A DNA stretch of 64,000 nt from Roseateles_E sp005503085 (GCF_028462495.1 NZ_JAQOWX010000013.1:1-64000); one strand, 5' to 3'; counted from the stretch's first letter, positions 18,784 to 27,672 are shown. Made by a program: numbers and translations. Notes: a model not told the origin generated them from the sequence alone.

Positions 18784-18905
18784 GGCGAACAAAAGCGGGT
18801 TCAATGAGTTCGCTATTTTGCTCTTCTTTTTTCTTTTTAGCTCGTTTTGGTGCGTTTCATCTGAGGGAAAACCCCTGTGACGGTTCGTTTTAGTTCGCTT
18901 TAGGC
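18784..18905. promoter_or_regulatory. Divergent glpD/glpR control region with TTCG-type repeats
   Basis: Short related direct repeats recur: TTCGCTATTTT (18809), CTCGTTTTGG with TGCGTTT 10 bases on (18841/18851), and TTCGTTTT with TTCGCTTT 10 bases on (18884/18894). An inverted copy (GCGAAC) lies at 18785. DeoR-family GlpR proteins recognise TTCG-containing repeats, so these are the likely GlpR operators for both transcripts. The region is AT-rich compared with its surroundings. Confidence 0.6.
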
Positions 18906-18948
18906 TCGCCCACACCCCAAAAAAGTGCGTCGACGCGCTCGCCATCCC

Positions 18949-19713
18949 ATGATTCCGAATCCCCGCCAGAACGATTTGCTGCAGGAAGTGCGCGCACGCG
19001 GCTCGGTCAGCGTCGAGGCCCTGGCCGAGAAATTCGGCGTGACCTTGCAGACCGTGCGCCGCGATGTGCAGCGCATGGCCGAGGCCGGCCTGGTGGCGCG
19101 TTTCCACGGCGGCGTGCGCGTGCCGGCCTCGACCACCGAGAACATCGCCTACCGCCAGCGCCAGGCCTTGCAGGCCGATGGCAAGGCGCGCATCGCGCGC
19201 GCGATCGCGGCGCGCATCCCGGCCGGCTGCTCGCTGATACTGAACCTGGGCACCACCACCGAGGCGGTGGCGCGCGAGCTGCTGCACCACAAGGGCCTGC
19301 GGGTGATCACGAACAATCTGAATGTCGCCACCATCCTCAGCGACAACCCCGACTGCGAGCTGGTGATGGTGGGCGGCACGGTGCGCCAGCGCGACCGCGG
19401 CGTGGTCGGCGAGGCGGCGGTGGACTTCATCCGCCAGTTCAAGGTCGACATCGGCCTGATCGGCATCTCGGGCATCGAGAGCGACGGCTCGCTGCGCGAC
19501 TTCGACTACCGCGAGGTGATGGTGGCGCGGACCATCATCGAGCATTCGCGCGAGGTCTGGCTGGCCGCCGACCACAGCAAGTTCAACCGCCCGGCGATGG
19601 CCGAGGTGGCACGGCTGCCGCAGATCGATTTACTCTTCACCGACGAGTCGCCGCCCGAGCCCTACCCCACGCTGCTGGCCGATGCCGGCGTCGAACTGGT
19701 GCTGGCCGACTGA
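18949..19713 (+). CDS. glpR: DeoR-family repressor of glycerol genes
   Basis: The product is 254 aa from the ATG beginning MIPNPRQND. The N-terminal winged helix (LLQEVRARGSVSVEALAEKF, TVRRDVQRMAEAGLVARFHGG) has the DeoR signature. The sugar-phosphate sensor domain follows (NLGTTTEAVARELL, TNNLNVATILSDNP, GGTVRQRDRGVVG, ISGIESDGSLRDFDY). In GlpR the effector is glycerol-3-phosphate, which releases DNA. It is divergent from glpD and 19 bases before glpK. Confidence 0.94.
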   Translation: MIPNPRQNDLLQEVRARGSVSVEALAEKFGVTLQTVRRDVQRMAEAGLVARFHGGVRVPASTTENIAYRQRQALQADGKARIARAIAARIPAGCSLILNLGTTTEAVARELLHHKGLRVITNNLNVATILSDNPDCELVMVGGTVRQRDRGVVGEAAVDFIRQFKVDIGLIGISGIESDGSLRDFDYREVMVARTIIEHSREVWLAADHSKFNRPAMAEVARLPQIDLLFTDESPPEPYPTLLADAGVELVLAD

Positions 19714-19732
19714 ACGACGGGACAACCAAGCC

Positions 19733-21226
19733 ATGACCTATCTGCTCGCCCTGGACCAGGGCACCTCCAGCTCCCGCTCCATCGTCTTCGACGCCGAGGG
19801 CCATATCGTCGCGATGGCGCAGCGCGAGTTCCGCCAGATCTATCCGCAGCCCGGCTGGGTCGAGCACGACGCGCTAGAGATCTGGCACAGCCAGCTGGCC
19901 ACCGCCCGCGAGGTGCTGGCCAAGGCGGGCCTGAAAGCCGTCGACATCAAGGCTCTGGGCATCACCAATCAGCGCGAGACCACCGTGGTCTGGAACCGCA
20001 AGACCGGGCAGCCGATCTATCACGCCATCGTCTGGCAGGACCGCCGCGCCGAGCCGACCTGCGCCGCGTTGCGCGAGCAAGGCCTGACCCCCTTGGTGCA
20101 GCGCAAGACCGGCCTGGTGATCGATGCCTACTTCTCCGGCACCAAGCTGAAGTGGATTCTCGACAACGTGGCCGGCGCACGCGAACAGGCCGAGCGAGGC
20201 GAGCTGGCCTTCGGCACGATAGACAGCTGGCTGGTCTGGCAGCTGACCGACGGCCGCGTCCATGCGACCGATGTCAGCAATGCGGCCCGCACCATGCTGT
20301 TCAATGTGCACAAGAACGAGTGGGACGATGAGCTGCTGGCCCTGCTCGACATCCCGCGCGCGGTGCTGCCCGAGGTCCATCCCTCGGCCTTCGAGTTCGG
20401 CCGCGTCAGCGCCGCCCATCTGGGCGCCGAGATCATGATTGGCGGCATCGCCGGCGACCAGCAGAGCGCACTGTTCGGCCAGGCCTGCTTCAAGGCCGGC
20501 ATGGCCAAGAACACCTATGGCACCGGCTGCTTCATGCTGATGCACACCGGCGCGCAGTTCCAGACCTCGGGCAACGGCCTGATCACGACCAGCGCCGCGC
20601 AGGCGAGCACGACACCGGAGTTCGCGCTGGAGGGCAGCGTCTTCATCGGCGGCGCGGTCGTGCAATGGCTGCGCGACGGCTTGCAGGCGATCAAGGGTAG
20701 CGGCGAGGTGCAGGGCCTGGCCGAGAGCGTGCCGGATGCCGGCGGCGTGATGTTCGTGCCGGCCTTCACCGGCCTGGGTGCGCCCTACTGGAACGCCGAG
20801 GCGCGCGGCGCCATCGTCGGCCTGACACGCGGCTCTACCGTCGCCCATATCGCCCGCGCGGCGCTGGAGAGCATCGCCTTCCAGAGCGCGGCCCTGCTGC
20901 TGGCGATGAGCCGCGACGCGGTGGCCGCCGGCGGCGCGCCGGTTTCGGAGCTGCGCGTCGATGGTGGTGCCTGCGTCAACAATCTGCTGATGCAGTTCCA
21001 GGCCGATCTGCTGGGCATCCCGGTGGTGCGGCCCAAGGTCATCGAGACCACGGCGCTCGGCGCGGCCTATCTGGCCGGCCTGTCCTCGGGCCTGTACAGC
21101 AATCTCGATGCGCTGAGCGGCAACTGGCAGGCCGAGCGGGTGTTCCGCCCGACGATGCCGCGCGAGCGCGCGGCCGAGCTGATGGCGAACTGGGAACGGG
21201 CGGTGCGGCAGGCTTGTGCAAGCTGA
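19733..21226 (+). CDS. glpK: Glycerol kinase
   Basis: The product is 497 aa, the usual length. The FGGY-kinase N-terminal phosphate loop ALDQGTSSSRSIVFD, the substrate region TNQRETTVVWNRKTG, IVWQDRR and the C-terminal signature (LRVDGGACVNNLLMQFQADL) are all present. It phosphorylates glycerol entering through the ABC transporter to glycerol-3-phosphate, the GlpD substrate and probable GlpR inducer. Transcribed with glpR. It converges with the esterase gene after a 15-base gap. Confidence 0.96.
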   Translation: MTYLLALDQGTSSSRSIVFDAEGHIVAMAQREFRQIYPQPGWVEHDALEIWHSQLATAREVLAKAGLKAVDIKALGITNQRETTVVWNRKTGQPIYHAIVWQDRRAEPTCAALREQGLTPLVQRKTGLVIDAYFSGTKLKWILDNVAGAREQAERGELAFGTIDSWLVWQLTDGRVHATDVSNAARTMLFNVHKNEWDDELLALLDIPRAVLPEVHPSAFEFGRVSAAHLGAEIMIGGIAGDQQSALFGQACFKAGMAKNTYGTGCFMLMHTGAQFQTSGNGLITTSAAQASTTPEFALEGSVFIGGAVVQWLRDGLQAIKGSGEVQGLAESVPDAGGVMFVPAFTGLGAPYWNAEARGAIVGLTRGSTVAHIARAALESIAFQSAALLLAMSRDAVAAGGAPVSELRVDGGACVNNLLMQFQADLLGIPVVRPKVIETTALGAAYLAGLSSGLYSNLDALSGNWQAERVFRPTMPRERAAELMANWERAVRQACAS

Positions 21227-21241
21227 GGCGCTGCCCCAGCC

Positions 21242-22816
21242 TCAGGTATTCCACGCCGACACGATCAGCAGCACCTTGCCCGAGATGCCGGGCTTGTTGC
21301 TGCCGGCCGGCAGTTCCACCTCGATGCGAATGCCGCCGCCCTTGACCGCCTCATAGGTCAGGGCCTGGGTCGCCACACCGATGCGCTGGCTCTCCCAGCT
21401 GTGCAGGATGCGCCAGTCGCCGCCCGCGCTGATCGGCGGCTCCAGCGAGATCAGCAGGCTGTCGCGGAACAGGTGGCTGCCCTCGAAATGCTGGTCGGGC
21501 CAGAAGCGCTTGTTGACCTGGTAATCGGGCACGCGCACGCCGACGTCCATCGCATAGGCCAGCGTGCGGTCATGGCTGCTGATCTTGGCGCGGTTGGCCA
21601 GGAAGACGCTGGACAGATAGACCATATTGCCACCGCCGGCCTGTTGCTGGCTCAGCTGCTGGTGGGTGCGGCAGGCGGGCGAGTCCTCCTCGGTGGTCCG
21701 GCGGCTCAGGAACCAGCGCTTGCCGCGCGGCCGCGCCATCAGCTCGAACTGGTAGAGCGCCTGCACATCGGCCTCGGCCTCGATCTTCTGCGGCAGCCGC
21801 ACCTCGTCCACCTGCATCCAGATGTCGACCCGCACATCGCCGAACAGAAAGCGCGACAGGTTCTGGTAGGCCTCCTCGCTGTTGACGATGCCGTAGTAGC
21901 CCGAGTGGGCGCGGTAGCAATAGGCGGTGGCGCAGGTCTTGGTGACATTGAGCTGCTTGTCGACGCCCCAGACCGAGGCATTCTCGACCTTGACCAGGCC
22001 GTCGCTGCCATTGCCGGCAAAGGCGCGCGAGATGCCCATGCCGGCCTCGTAATCATTGCGGTTGGTACCCACCATGCAGAAGATGCGCTCGATCGGGAAG
22101 GCCTCCTGCGGCAGGAAGTCGACCCGCTGGTGCCTTTTGTAGACCGCCTGCATATTCAGGTAGTCGGCCATGCGCTCGTGGTTGAAGTTGTTGATGTCGT
22201 TGAAGGACAGCCAGCCGGGCACCTTCAGGCCGGCCAGCTGGATGCCGTTGTGCGGGGTCGCATAGGTGAAGATCTTGTCGACCGCATGGCGTGCCTCGTC
22301 GCTGCCCAGCGCCGGGTTCTGGATGAAGCCGCGCACCACCAGGCCGCCCATCGAGTGCGCGACCAGATAGCAGCGGAAGTCCTTGGCCGCGATGCCCTCC
22401 TGTGCCACCACCAGCTCGCGCACCCGCAGGATCAGCTCGGACAGGCCGCGCGAGTAGTCCTCGATATCGCGCGGCTTGCCGTCACCGAACAGGCTGGAGC
22501 CGCTGTCGTAGTAGCGGTAGATGATGACCGAACGGGCCGGCAGGCCGGTGTGGCCGGCGCGCGGCTGCCAGTCGGGGTCGGTGATGCCCAGGCCGTTCTC
22601 GTAGACATCGCCATAGCCGAACTCGGCCGCCAGCCGCAGCAGCGGCGACTCGAAGACAAACTTCTTCGGCGGGTCGCGTTTGTCGGTGCTGGCGCGGTAG
22701 ACGGTGGAGCCGAGATTGAAGCCGCAGAAGGGATCGGCCGCCGTCTCGTCGCGCTCGCCCTCGGTCATCGCATAGCCGCGGACATAGATGATGGGGAAGA
22801 AGGGGGCTTCTTGCAT
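21242..22816 (-). CDS. Esterase/lipase-like alpha/beta hydrolase (PGAP1-like fold)
   Basis: The product is 524 aa. The first third is a hydrolase fold with the nucleophile elbow AHSMGG (S155), preceded by RCYLV and followed by LVVRGFIQNP and TYATPHNG, as in PGAP1/lipase-class enzymes. No signal peptide was seen, so it appears cytoplasmic. The C-terminal third (from about residue 330, VDIWMQVDEVRLPQ) is a separate beta-rich region with no recognised family. A GGAGA site precedes the ATG. Substrate unknown. Confidence 0.8.
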   Translation of the reverse strand: MQEAPFFPIIYVRGYAMTEGERDETAADPFCGFNLGSTVYRASTDKRDPPKKFVFESPLLRLAAEFGYGDVYENGLGITDPDWQPRAGHTGLPARSVIIYRYYDSGSSLFGDGKPRDIEDYSRGLSELILRVRELVVAQEGIAAKDFRCYLVAHSMGGLVVRGFIQNPALGSDEARHAVDKIFTYATPHNGIQLAGLKVPGWLSFNDINNFNHERMADYLNMQAVYKRHQRVDFLPQEAFPIERIFCMVGTNRNDYEAGMGISRAFAGNGSDGLVKVENASVWGVDKQLNVTKTCATAYCYRAHSGYYGIVNSEEAYQNLSRFLFGDVRVDIWMQVDEVRLPQKIEAEADVQALYQFELMARPRGKRWFLSRRTTEEDSPACRTHQQLSQQQAGGGNMVYLSSVFLANRAKISSHDRTLAYAMDVGVRVPDYQVNKRFWPDQHFEGSHLFRDSLLISLEPPISAGGDWRILHSWESQRIGVATQALTYEAVKGGGIRIEVELPAGSNKPGISGKVLLIVSAWNT

Positions 22817-22888
22817 GGCGCTTGTCTCCGCAGGTCTTGGGGCCTGCCCGGTTTATAGCCCGCGCGGCTCAGCCCGACCATCCCCTCG

Positions 22889-23470
22889 TCAGAAGCCGAA
22901 ACTGGCACCAGCGCCAGCCAAGGTCGCCACCCCGATCACCGCGAAGATCAGCGCCGCGATGCCATGCACCAGGCGCACCGGGATGCGGCCAGCGATGCGG
23001 TCGCCCAGCAGCACGGCCGGCACATTGGCGATCATCATGCCCAGCGTCGTGCCGGCCACCACGGCCACAAAGGCCTGGAACTGCGCGGCCAGCGCGACGG
23101 TGGCGATCTGGGTCTTGTCGCCCATCTCGGCCAGGAAGAAGGCCACGATGGTGGTGCCCAGCACGCCGAGTTTCAGGCCCTTGCCGCCCTCCTCCTCTTC
23201 ATCGATCTTGTCGGGGATCAGGGTCCAGATGGCCATCGCCAGAAAGCCCAGGCCCAGGCCCCAGCGCAGCGTCTGCGGGCTCAGCTGGGTGGTGATCCAG
23301 GCGCCCAGCGCACCGGCGCCGGCATGGTTGACCGCCGTGGCGATCAGGATGCCCAGGCAGATCGGCAGCGGCTTGCGAAAGCGCGCGGCCAGCAAAAAGG
23401 CCAAGAGCTGGGTCTTGTCCCCGATTTCGGCGAGGGCCACGATGCCGGTCGAGACGAGAAAGGCTTCCAT
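22889..23470 (-). CDS. TMEM165/GDT1 family Mn/Ca exporter
   Basis: The product is 193 aa with six predicted membrane helices in two inverted repeats, each carrying the family motif ExGDKT: E15-IGDKT20 and E115-MGDKT120. A short acidic linker (IDEEEEGGKG) joins the halves. Bacterial members export manganese. A yybP-ykoY (Mn-sensing) riboswitch lies directly upstream, which strongly supports a role in Mn efflux. A GGAG ribosome site is 10 bases before the ATG. Confidence 0.93.
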   Translation of the reverse strand: MEAFLVSTGIVALAEIGDKTQLLAFLLAARFRKPLPICLGILIATAVNHAGAGALGAWITTQLSPQTLRWGLGLGFLAMAIWTLIPDKIDEEEEGGKGLKLGVLGTTIVAFFLAEMGDKTQIATVALAAQFQAFVAVVAGTTLGMMIANVPAVLLGDRIAGRIPVRLVHGIAALIFAVIGVATLAGAGASFGF

Positions 23471-23503
23471 TGCGAGAACACTCCACGGCCTGCAAGTGCA
23501 GCA

Positions 23504-23650
23504 TTGACCATGCCGCCTCCGGCCGTTACCGAGGGTGCATGGTCAAAGGTCTTGCCAGGTGTGGGCACTGCCCGCGCCATGGTTCTCACGAACCAAGTGT
23601 GTTGACGCGGGCCTGCAGCGGGATGGTGGCTACAGCGGCTACTCCCCAAT
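23504..23650 (-). promoter_or_regulatory. yybP-ykoY manganese riboswitch
   Basis: On the minus strand the leader contains the diagnostic blocks in order: GGGGAGTAGC (23647-23638), GCGTCAACACAC (about 23607-23596) and GGCAAGACC (23556-23548). They enclose a hairpin CTTGGTTCGTGAGAACC. The closing strand TTTGACC overlaps the left arm of a downstream helix, TTGACCATGC (23546-23537) with GCATGGTCAA (23513-23504), which would be the expression platform. Recognition is by these motifs, the architecture and the TMEM165 gene it precedes. Confidence 0.88.
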
Positions 23651-23680
23651 GACAGCGGCTATTCTAGCCGCTGTCATTGG
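23646..23680. repeat. Perfect 16-bp inverted repeat between the M16 gene and the Mn riboswitch
   Basis: CCAATGACAGCGGCTA, 3-nt loop, TAGCCGCTGTCATTGG. It starts 6 bases past the M16 stop and its distal arm overlaps the 5' strand of riboswitch helix P1. There is no T tract, so simple intrinsic termination is doubtful. Confidence 0.85.
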
Positions 23681-23686
23681 AGGGCC

Positions 23687-25150
23687 TCAGCGCCCGGCCG
23701 GTCGCCGCAGTGACGGATTGCCCAGATCGAGCTGCTCGAACGGGATCACCCAGGCGCCCGGGTCGAGCTGGTGCAGGTCGGCGCCGGCCTCCTTCAGATC
23801 GCTGACGACCACGGTGCGCAGGCTGTCGGCGCGCCAGTAGCGCGCCGCGAACTCGCGCAGCGGCTCGGCCCTCAGCGCCGCCAGCTGTTGCGGCAGCTGG
23901 GCCAGCGTGGCCAGCTCGCGGCCCTGCTGCAAATGCTCGGACACCAGGCCGGCCAGACCCGCGGTGGTCTCGAGCTGGCGCGCATAGGCGCCGATCAGGC
24001 TGGCGCGGCGCGCCGCCAGCTCGGTCTCGCCGACCGGCTCTCGGCCCAGGCGCGCCAGCTCGGCGGCCATCAGCCGGGCCACCTCGGCGGCCCGGCCGTG
24101 CTGGGTCTGGGTATAGGCGCTCAGCGTGCCGGCGCCGGGCAGGCTCTCGACCTGGCTGACCGCGCCGTAGCTGAGGCCGCGCTTGATGCGCACCTCATGA
24201 CTCAGCCGCGCCGAGTAGCCCTGGCCCAGCACCGCATTGGCCAGGATGCCGATGCGCTGGCCGGCTTCATCCTCGCTGCCGGGATAGGGCGCCAGCAGCT
24301 GCACCGCGCTCTGGCCGGCCCCGCTCAGATCCAGCAGCACGGTCCGCACCGGCAGCGGCTGCGCGCGAAGCGGCTGCAGCGCCGGACCGGCCGGGCGCAG
24401 GCTGCGCCAATCGCCGAAGTGCGACTCGGCCAGCGCGCGCGCCTGGCCCCCATCGAGGTCGCCGGCCAATATCAGTGTGGTGGATTCCGGCCGCAGCTGC
24501 TGGCGCTGAAAGGCCAGCAAATCCTCGCGACGCAGCCGCGCCAGGCTGGCCGGCGTCGCGACCTGGCCGGCCGGGCTGTCGCCCCAGAACAGACGCTGGC
24601 CCAGCAGCTGGGCCAGCAGGGCCGGATCGGACAGGCTGAGCCGGAAGCTGGCAATCAGCTCGGCGCGGGCCCGTTCGATCTCGGCCGGCGGCAGCGTGGC
24701 CCGCTGCAAGAGATCGGCCAGCAGGGCCAGGCCCTCGTCCAGCTGCGGCGTCGCCAGGGTCAGGCCCAGGCTCCCCGAGGCGCTGCCGTCACCGATCTCG
24801 AGGCTGGCGCCCAGGCTTTCGGCGGCGAAGGCGATGTCGGCCGCATCGACCGCCTGGCCCTCGCGTCGCGCGCCCTTGCTGAGCATCAGCAGGCCCAGCT
24901 GCGACAGCCCGGCCTTGCCCGGCGGATCCAGCAGGCTGCCGGCCTGGCCCAGCAGCAGCTCGACCGTCACCAGCGGCATGCCACGCCGCTGCGCCAGCAC
25001 CAGGCGCAGGCCGTTGCCCAGGCGCAGCTGCTGCAGCCGGGGCTGGGGCAAGGGCCGCGCCGGACCCGGCGCGGGCATCTGGTCGAAGCGCTGTGCGCCG
25101 GCCAGCAGCGGCACCGCCAGTGCGCCACCCAGCAAGGTTCGGCGCCTCAT
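23687..25150 (-). CDS. M16 family peptidase-like protein, catalytically inactive partner
   Basis: The product is 487 aa. The Tat/Sec-type leader MRRRTLLGGALAVPLLAGA is followed by an M16 fold: LRLGNGLRLVLAQRR, GLSYGAVSQVESLPGAG and the late NAVLGQGYSARLSHEVR. The zinc motif HxxEH is missing: the equivalent place reads GLSQLGLLMLSKGARR. It overlaps the preceding active M16 gene by 4 bases, so the two should form the usual active/inactive M16B heterodimer in the periplasm. Confidence 0.9.
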   Translation of the reverse strand: MRRRTLLGGALAVPLLAGAQRFDQMPAPGPARPLPQPRLQQLRLGNGLRLVLAQRRGMPLVTVELLLGQAGSLLDPPGKAGLSQLGLLMLSKGARREGQAVDAADIAFAAESLGASLEIGDGSASGSLGLTLATPQLDEGLALLADLLQRATLPPAEIERARAELIASFRLSLSDPALLAQLLGQRLFWGDSPAGQVATPASLARLRREDLLAFQRQQLRPESTTLILAGDLDGGQARALAESHFGDWRSLRPAGPALQPLRAQPLPVRTVLLDLSGAGQSAVQLLAPYPGSEDEAGQRIGILANAVLGQGYSARLSHEVRIKRGLSYGAVSQVESLPGAGTLSAYTQTQHGRAAEVARLMAAELARLGREPVGETELAARRASLIGAYARQLETTAGLAGLVSEHLQQGRELATLAQLPQQLAALRAEPLREFAARYWRADSLRTVVVSDLKEAGADLHQLDPGAWVIPFEQLDLGNPSLRRPAGR

Positions 25151-26490
25151 GACCGCTCTCCATACAGCACCGAGACCTTGGCGCCCTGCAAGACATGGCG
25201 GCGCAGCGCCCGCTGCACATCGGCGACGCCGACCGCCTGCAGCTGCGCCAGCTCGCGCTCGGCCAGGCTCGCGTCGCCGCGCAGCAGCAAGGCATAGCCC
25301 AGGGCCAGCGCGCGGCCCTCGGGCGTCTCGCGCTCGACCAGCAGCTTGTTGAGCAACTGCGCCTTGGCCTTGGCCAACTCCGCGGGCAGCACCGGCTCAT
25401 GGGCAAGGCGCTCGACCTCGGCCACCAACTGCTTGAGCAACAGCTCGCCGCTCAAGGCGCCGGTCGAGACCGCATAGGCGGCCAGCAGGCCGGCATCGGC
25501 ATTCAGCAGCGCATCGAAGCCCACGCTCTGTGCGACCCGCTGCCGGTACACCAGGGCCTCGCTCAGCCGCGCCGAATCCCCCTGGGCCAGCAGGGCCTGG
25601 GCCACTTGCAGCGCCGGGGCCAGCTCGCTGGCTGCCTTGGGACCCTGCCAGATCACCAGTGCCGCCGGCAGCGGCGCACGGGCCGGCAGATGATGGAACA
25701 CGTCGCGCGCTCGGCGCGGTTCGGCGCTGGCCGCCTGCGGCACCGGGCTCAGCGGTGCGCGGATGCTGCCGAAGTAGTGGTCGACCCAGCGATCCAGCTG
25801 GCTTGCCTCGAACTCGCCGGCGACGATCAGCAGCGCGTTGTCCGGCCGGTAGTAGGCCGTGTGGAAGTCGCGCACATCACGCAGCGTCGCGGCGTCGAGC
25901 TCGGCGATATTGCCGATCACCGGGCGCTTGTAGGGGTGCTGCTGATAGCCGTAGCTGGAGATCGCGTTGAAGAGCAGGCCATAGGGATCGGCCAGCACGC
26001 GCTGGCGAAACTCCTCCTTGACCACCTCGCGCTCGCTGTCGAGATTGGCCTGGTCCAGGTTCAGGTTGGCCATGCGCTCGGCCTCGGCCCAGAGCACCGG
26101 TTCCAGATGGTTGGACGGCACGGTGCAGTGGTAGACCGTCATGTCCTCGGCGGTGAAGGCATTGTTGCTGCCACCCACGTCCTCGGTCATGCGGTCGAAC
26201 TGCTCGTTGGCCATATGCCGCGTGCTCTTGAACATCAGGTGCTCGAACAGATGGGCCAGGCCGGAGCGGCCCGCCGGATCATGCTTGCTGCCGACCCGGT
26301 ACCAGAGCTGCACGCTGACGCTGCTGCTGGCCACCGGCAAGGCCAGCACGGTCAGCCCATTGGCCAGCTGCCGGCTTGTGAAGGCCAGCGGCGGCAGCTG
26401 CAGACCAGCCGAGCGGACCAGGCCGGCAAGACCTGTCCCCGCCGCCGCGATCAGCAGGCTGCGTCGAGGGAGGCCATGAAGCACTGTCAT
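25147..26490 (-). CDS. M16 family zinc metallopeptidase, active subunit
   Basis: The product is 447 aa from the ATG beginning MTVLHGLPRR (another ATG 4 codons upstream is equally possible). A twin-arginine-like signal (LPRRSLLIAAAG) suggests export. The zinc site HLFEH is at 80-84, with the downstream Glu in SEREVVKEEF. Other M16 hallmarks: WYRVGSKHDPAGRSG and HTAYYRPDNALLIVAGEF. The partner encoded downstream lacks HxxEH. M16B pairs degrade or process peptides; the substrate is unknown. Confidence 0.92.
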   Translation of the reverse strand: MTVLHGLPRRSLLIAAAGTGLAGLVRSAGLQLPPLAFTSRQLANGLTVLALPVASSSVSVQLWYRVGSKHDPAGRSGLAHLFEHLMFKSTRHMANEQFDRMTEDVGGSNNAFTAEDMTVYHCTVPSNHLEPVLWAEAERMANLNLDQANLDSEREVVKEEFRQRVLADPYGLLFNAISSYGYQQHPYKRPVIGNIAELDAATLRDVRDFHTAYYRPDNALLIVAGEFEASQLDRWVDHYFGSIRAPLSPVPQAASAEPRRARDVFHHLPARAPLPAALVIWQGPKAASELAPALQVAQALLAQGDSARLSEALVYRQRVAQSVGFDALLNADAGLLAAYAVSTGALSGELLLKQLVAEVERLAHEPVLPAELAKAKAQLLNKLLVERETPEGRALALGYALLLRGDASLAERELAQLQAVGVADVQRALRRHVLQGAKVSVLYGERS

Positions 26491-26510
26491 GGCGCGCAGC
26501 ATAAGGGCAA

Positions 26511-26531
26511 TGCTGACAGGCACTGTCAGCA
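26511..26531. promoter_or_regulatory. Inverted repeat in the divergent M16 / VOC promoter region
   Basis: TGCTGACAG-GCA-CTGTCAGCA, 9-bp perfect arms, in the 90-base divergent gap. Operator-like in position and size; the regulator is unknown. Confidence 0.45.
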
Positions 26532-26580
26532 GCGGCGGCGCAAGATGTCGCCACCCATCCACACCCAGGAGCCTAGCCCC

Positions 26581-26970
26581 ATGAACTTCGCCTACACCCT
26601 CGTCTATGTCGCCGACGTCGCCGCCTCGCTGGACTTCTACGAGCGTGCCTTCGGCCTGCAGCGCCGCTTCCTGCACGAGTCCGGCGCCTATGGCGAACTC
26701 GAGACCGGCGCCACCGCGCTGGCCTTTGTCGACCACGCGACCGCGCGCGACAGCGTCGGCGGCGACTATGTCGCGGCCGACGCCAGCCCGCGCCCGCTGG
26801 GCATGGAGATCGGCTTCACCACCGGCGATGTGGCAGCGGCCTACGAGCGCGCCCTGGCCGCCGGCGCCACCGGCCTGGCCGCGCCGACGGTCAAGCCCTG
26901 GGGCCAGACCGTCGCCTATGTGCGCTGCCCGGACGGCTCGCTGGTGGAGCTGTGCACGCCGATGGGCTGA
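26581..26970 (+). CDS. VOC/glyoxalase superfamily protein
   Basis: The product is 129 aa. It is a single VOC module with two beta-alpha-beta-beta-beta units: YTLVYVADVAASLDFYERAF at the start and the ending VAYVRCPDGSLVELCTPMG. Metal-ligand candidates are the Glu residues in GMEIGF and LVELC. Such proteins include glyoxalase I, dioxygenases and resistance proteins; which one is not decidable here. Confidence 0.88.
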   Translation: MNFAYTLVYVADVAASLDFYERAFGLQRRFLHESGAYGELETGATALAFVDHATARDSVGGDYVAADASPRPLGMEIGFTTGDVAAAYERALAAGATGLAAPTVKPWGQTVAYVRCPDGSLVELCTPMG

Positions 26971-26977
26971 TGGCCCC

Positions 26978-27640
26978 TCAAGCCTTGCGGCGGCGCACCG
27001 ACACGCCGACGGCCACCAGGCCCAGGGCCATCAGGCCGTAGGTGGCCGGCTCGGGCACCGGCGCGGCGGTCAGCACAAAGGACAGGTTGTCGGCATAGCC
27101 GTCGTTGTCACCGCCGCCCAAGCGCTCCATCGTCAGCCAGAACTGCAAGGTGGCGGTCTGGGTCGGCAGCAGGCCGCTGGCCTCGCGGTAGAACAGGCCG
27201 GTCTTGTTGCCGCGATCGGCCGGGCTCAGCGGGCCGATCTCGGTGCTGCCCAGCATCTGGCCGGACAGGTCCAGGAAGGACACGAAGAGCTTGGCGTTGT
27301 CGCCCTGGGCCTGCCAGCCGCCCAGCCAGCCGCTGAGCTTGAAGCTGTCGCCGGCACCGGAGAGCTGCTCCAGGTCCAGCGACTGCCAGGCCACCGCGCG
27401 CGCGCCCAGGCCGGGGAACATCTTGGCGCCGCGATCCAGCGGACCCGGCTCGCTGGGCTTGACCCAGTTGTTGCCATAGCTGACCGACTGGACGAAGTCG
27501 TAGTCATCGAAGCCGTTCCAGCCACTGGTGCCCTGTTCGGCACCACCGTTGAAGATCAGGTTCTGGTCGTAGACGGCGGCTTGGCTGAGGCCGGCGACGA
27601 GGCCCAGCAGGGTGCTTGCGATAAGGTTTTTGATTTTCAT
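26978..27640 (-). CDS. PEP-CTERM sorted surface protein
   Basis: The product is 220 aa. It has a signal peptide (NLIASTLLGLVAGLSQA) and a C-terminal PEP-CTERM signal: VPEPATYGLMALGLVAVGV, then an RRRK tail. The middle (LIFNGGAEQGTSGWNGFDDY, a jelly-roll-like beta region) resembles carbohydrate-binding or DUF642-like domains. Such proteins are processed by exosortase and linked to exopolysaccharide. No exosortase gene is in the window. Confidence 0.9.
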   Translation of the reverse strand: MKIKNLIASTLLGLVAGLSQAAVYDQNLIFNGGAEQGTSGWNGFDDYDFVQSVSYGNNWVKPSEPGPLDRGAKMFPGLGARAVAWQSLDLEQLSGAGDSFKLSGWLGGWQAQGDNAKLFVSFLDLSGQMLGSTEIGPLSPADRGNKTGLFYREASGLLPTQTATLQFWLTMERLGGGDNDGYADNLSFVLTAAPVPEPATYGLMALGLVAVGVSVRRRKA

Positions 27641-27672
27641 GATGGGAAGCGTAGGAGTGAGGGAATGGGGAT

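Noticed and set aside
16492..18807. Very long plus-strand open frame opposite glpS and glpD
   Set aside because: Antisense shadow of two recognised genes, rich in Arg, Gly, Gln and His, with no domain.
25195..26580. Long in-frame plus-strand extension upstream of the VOC gene
   Set aside because: The extension lies opposite the M16 gene. The VOC fold starts at the ATG at 26581 and needs nothing before it.
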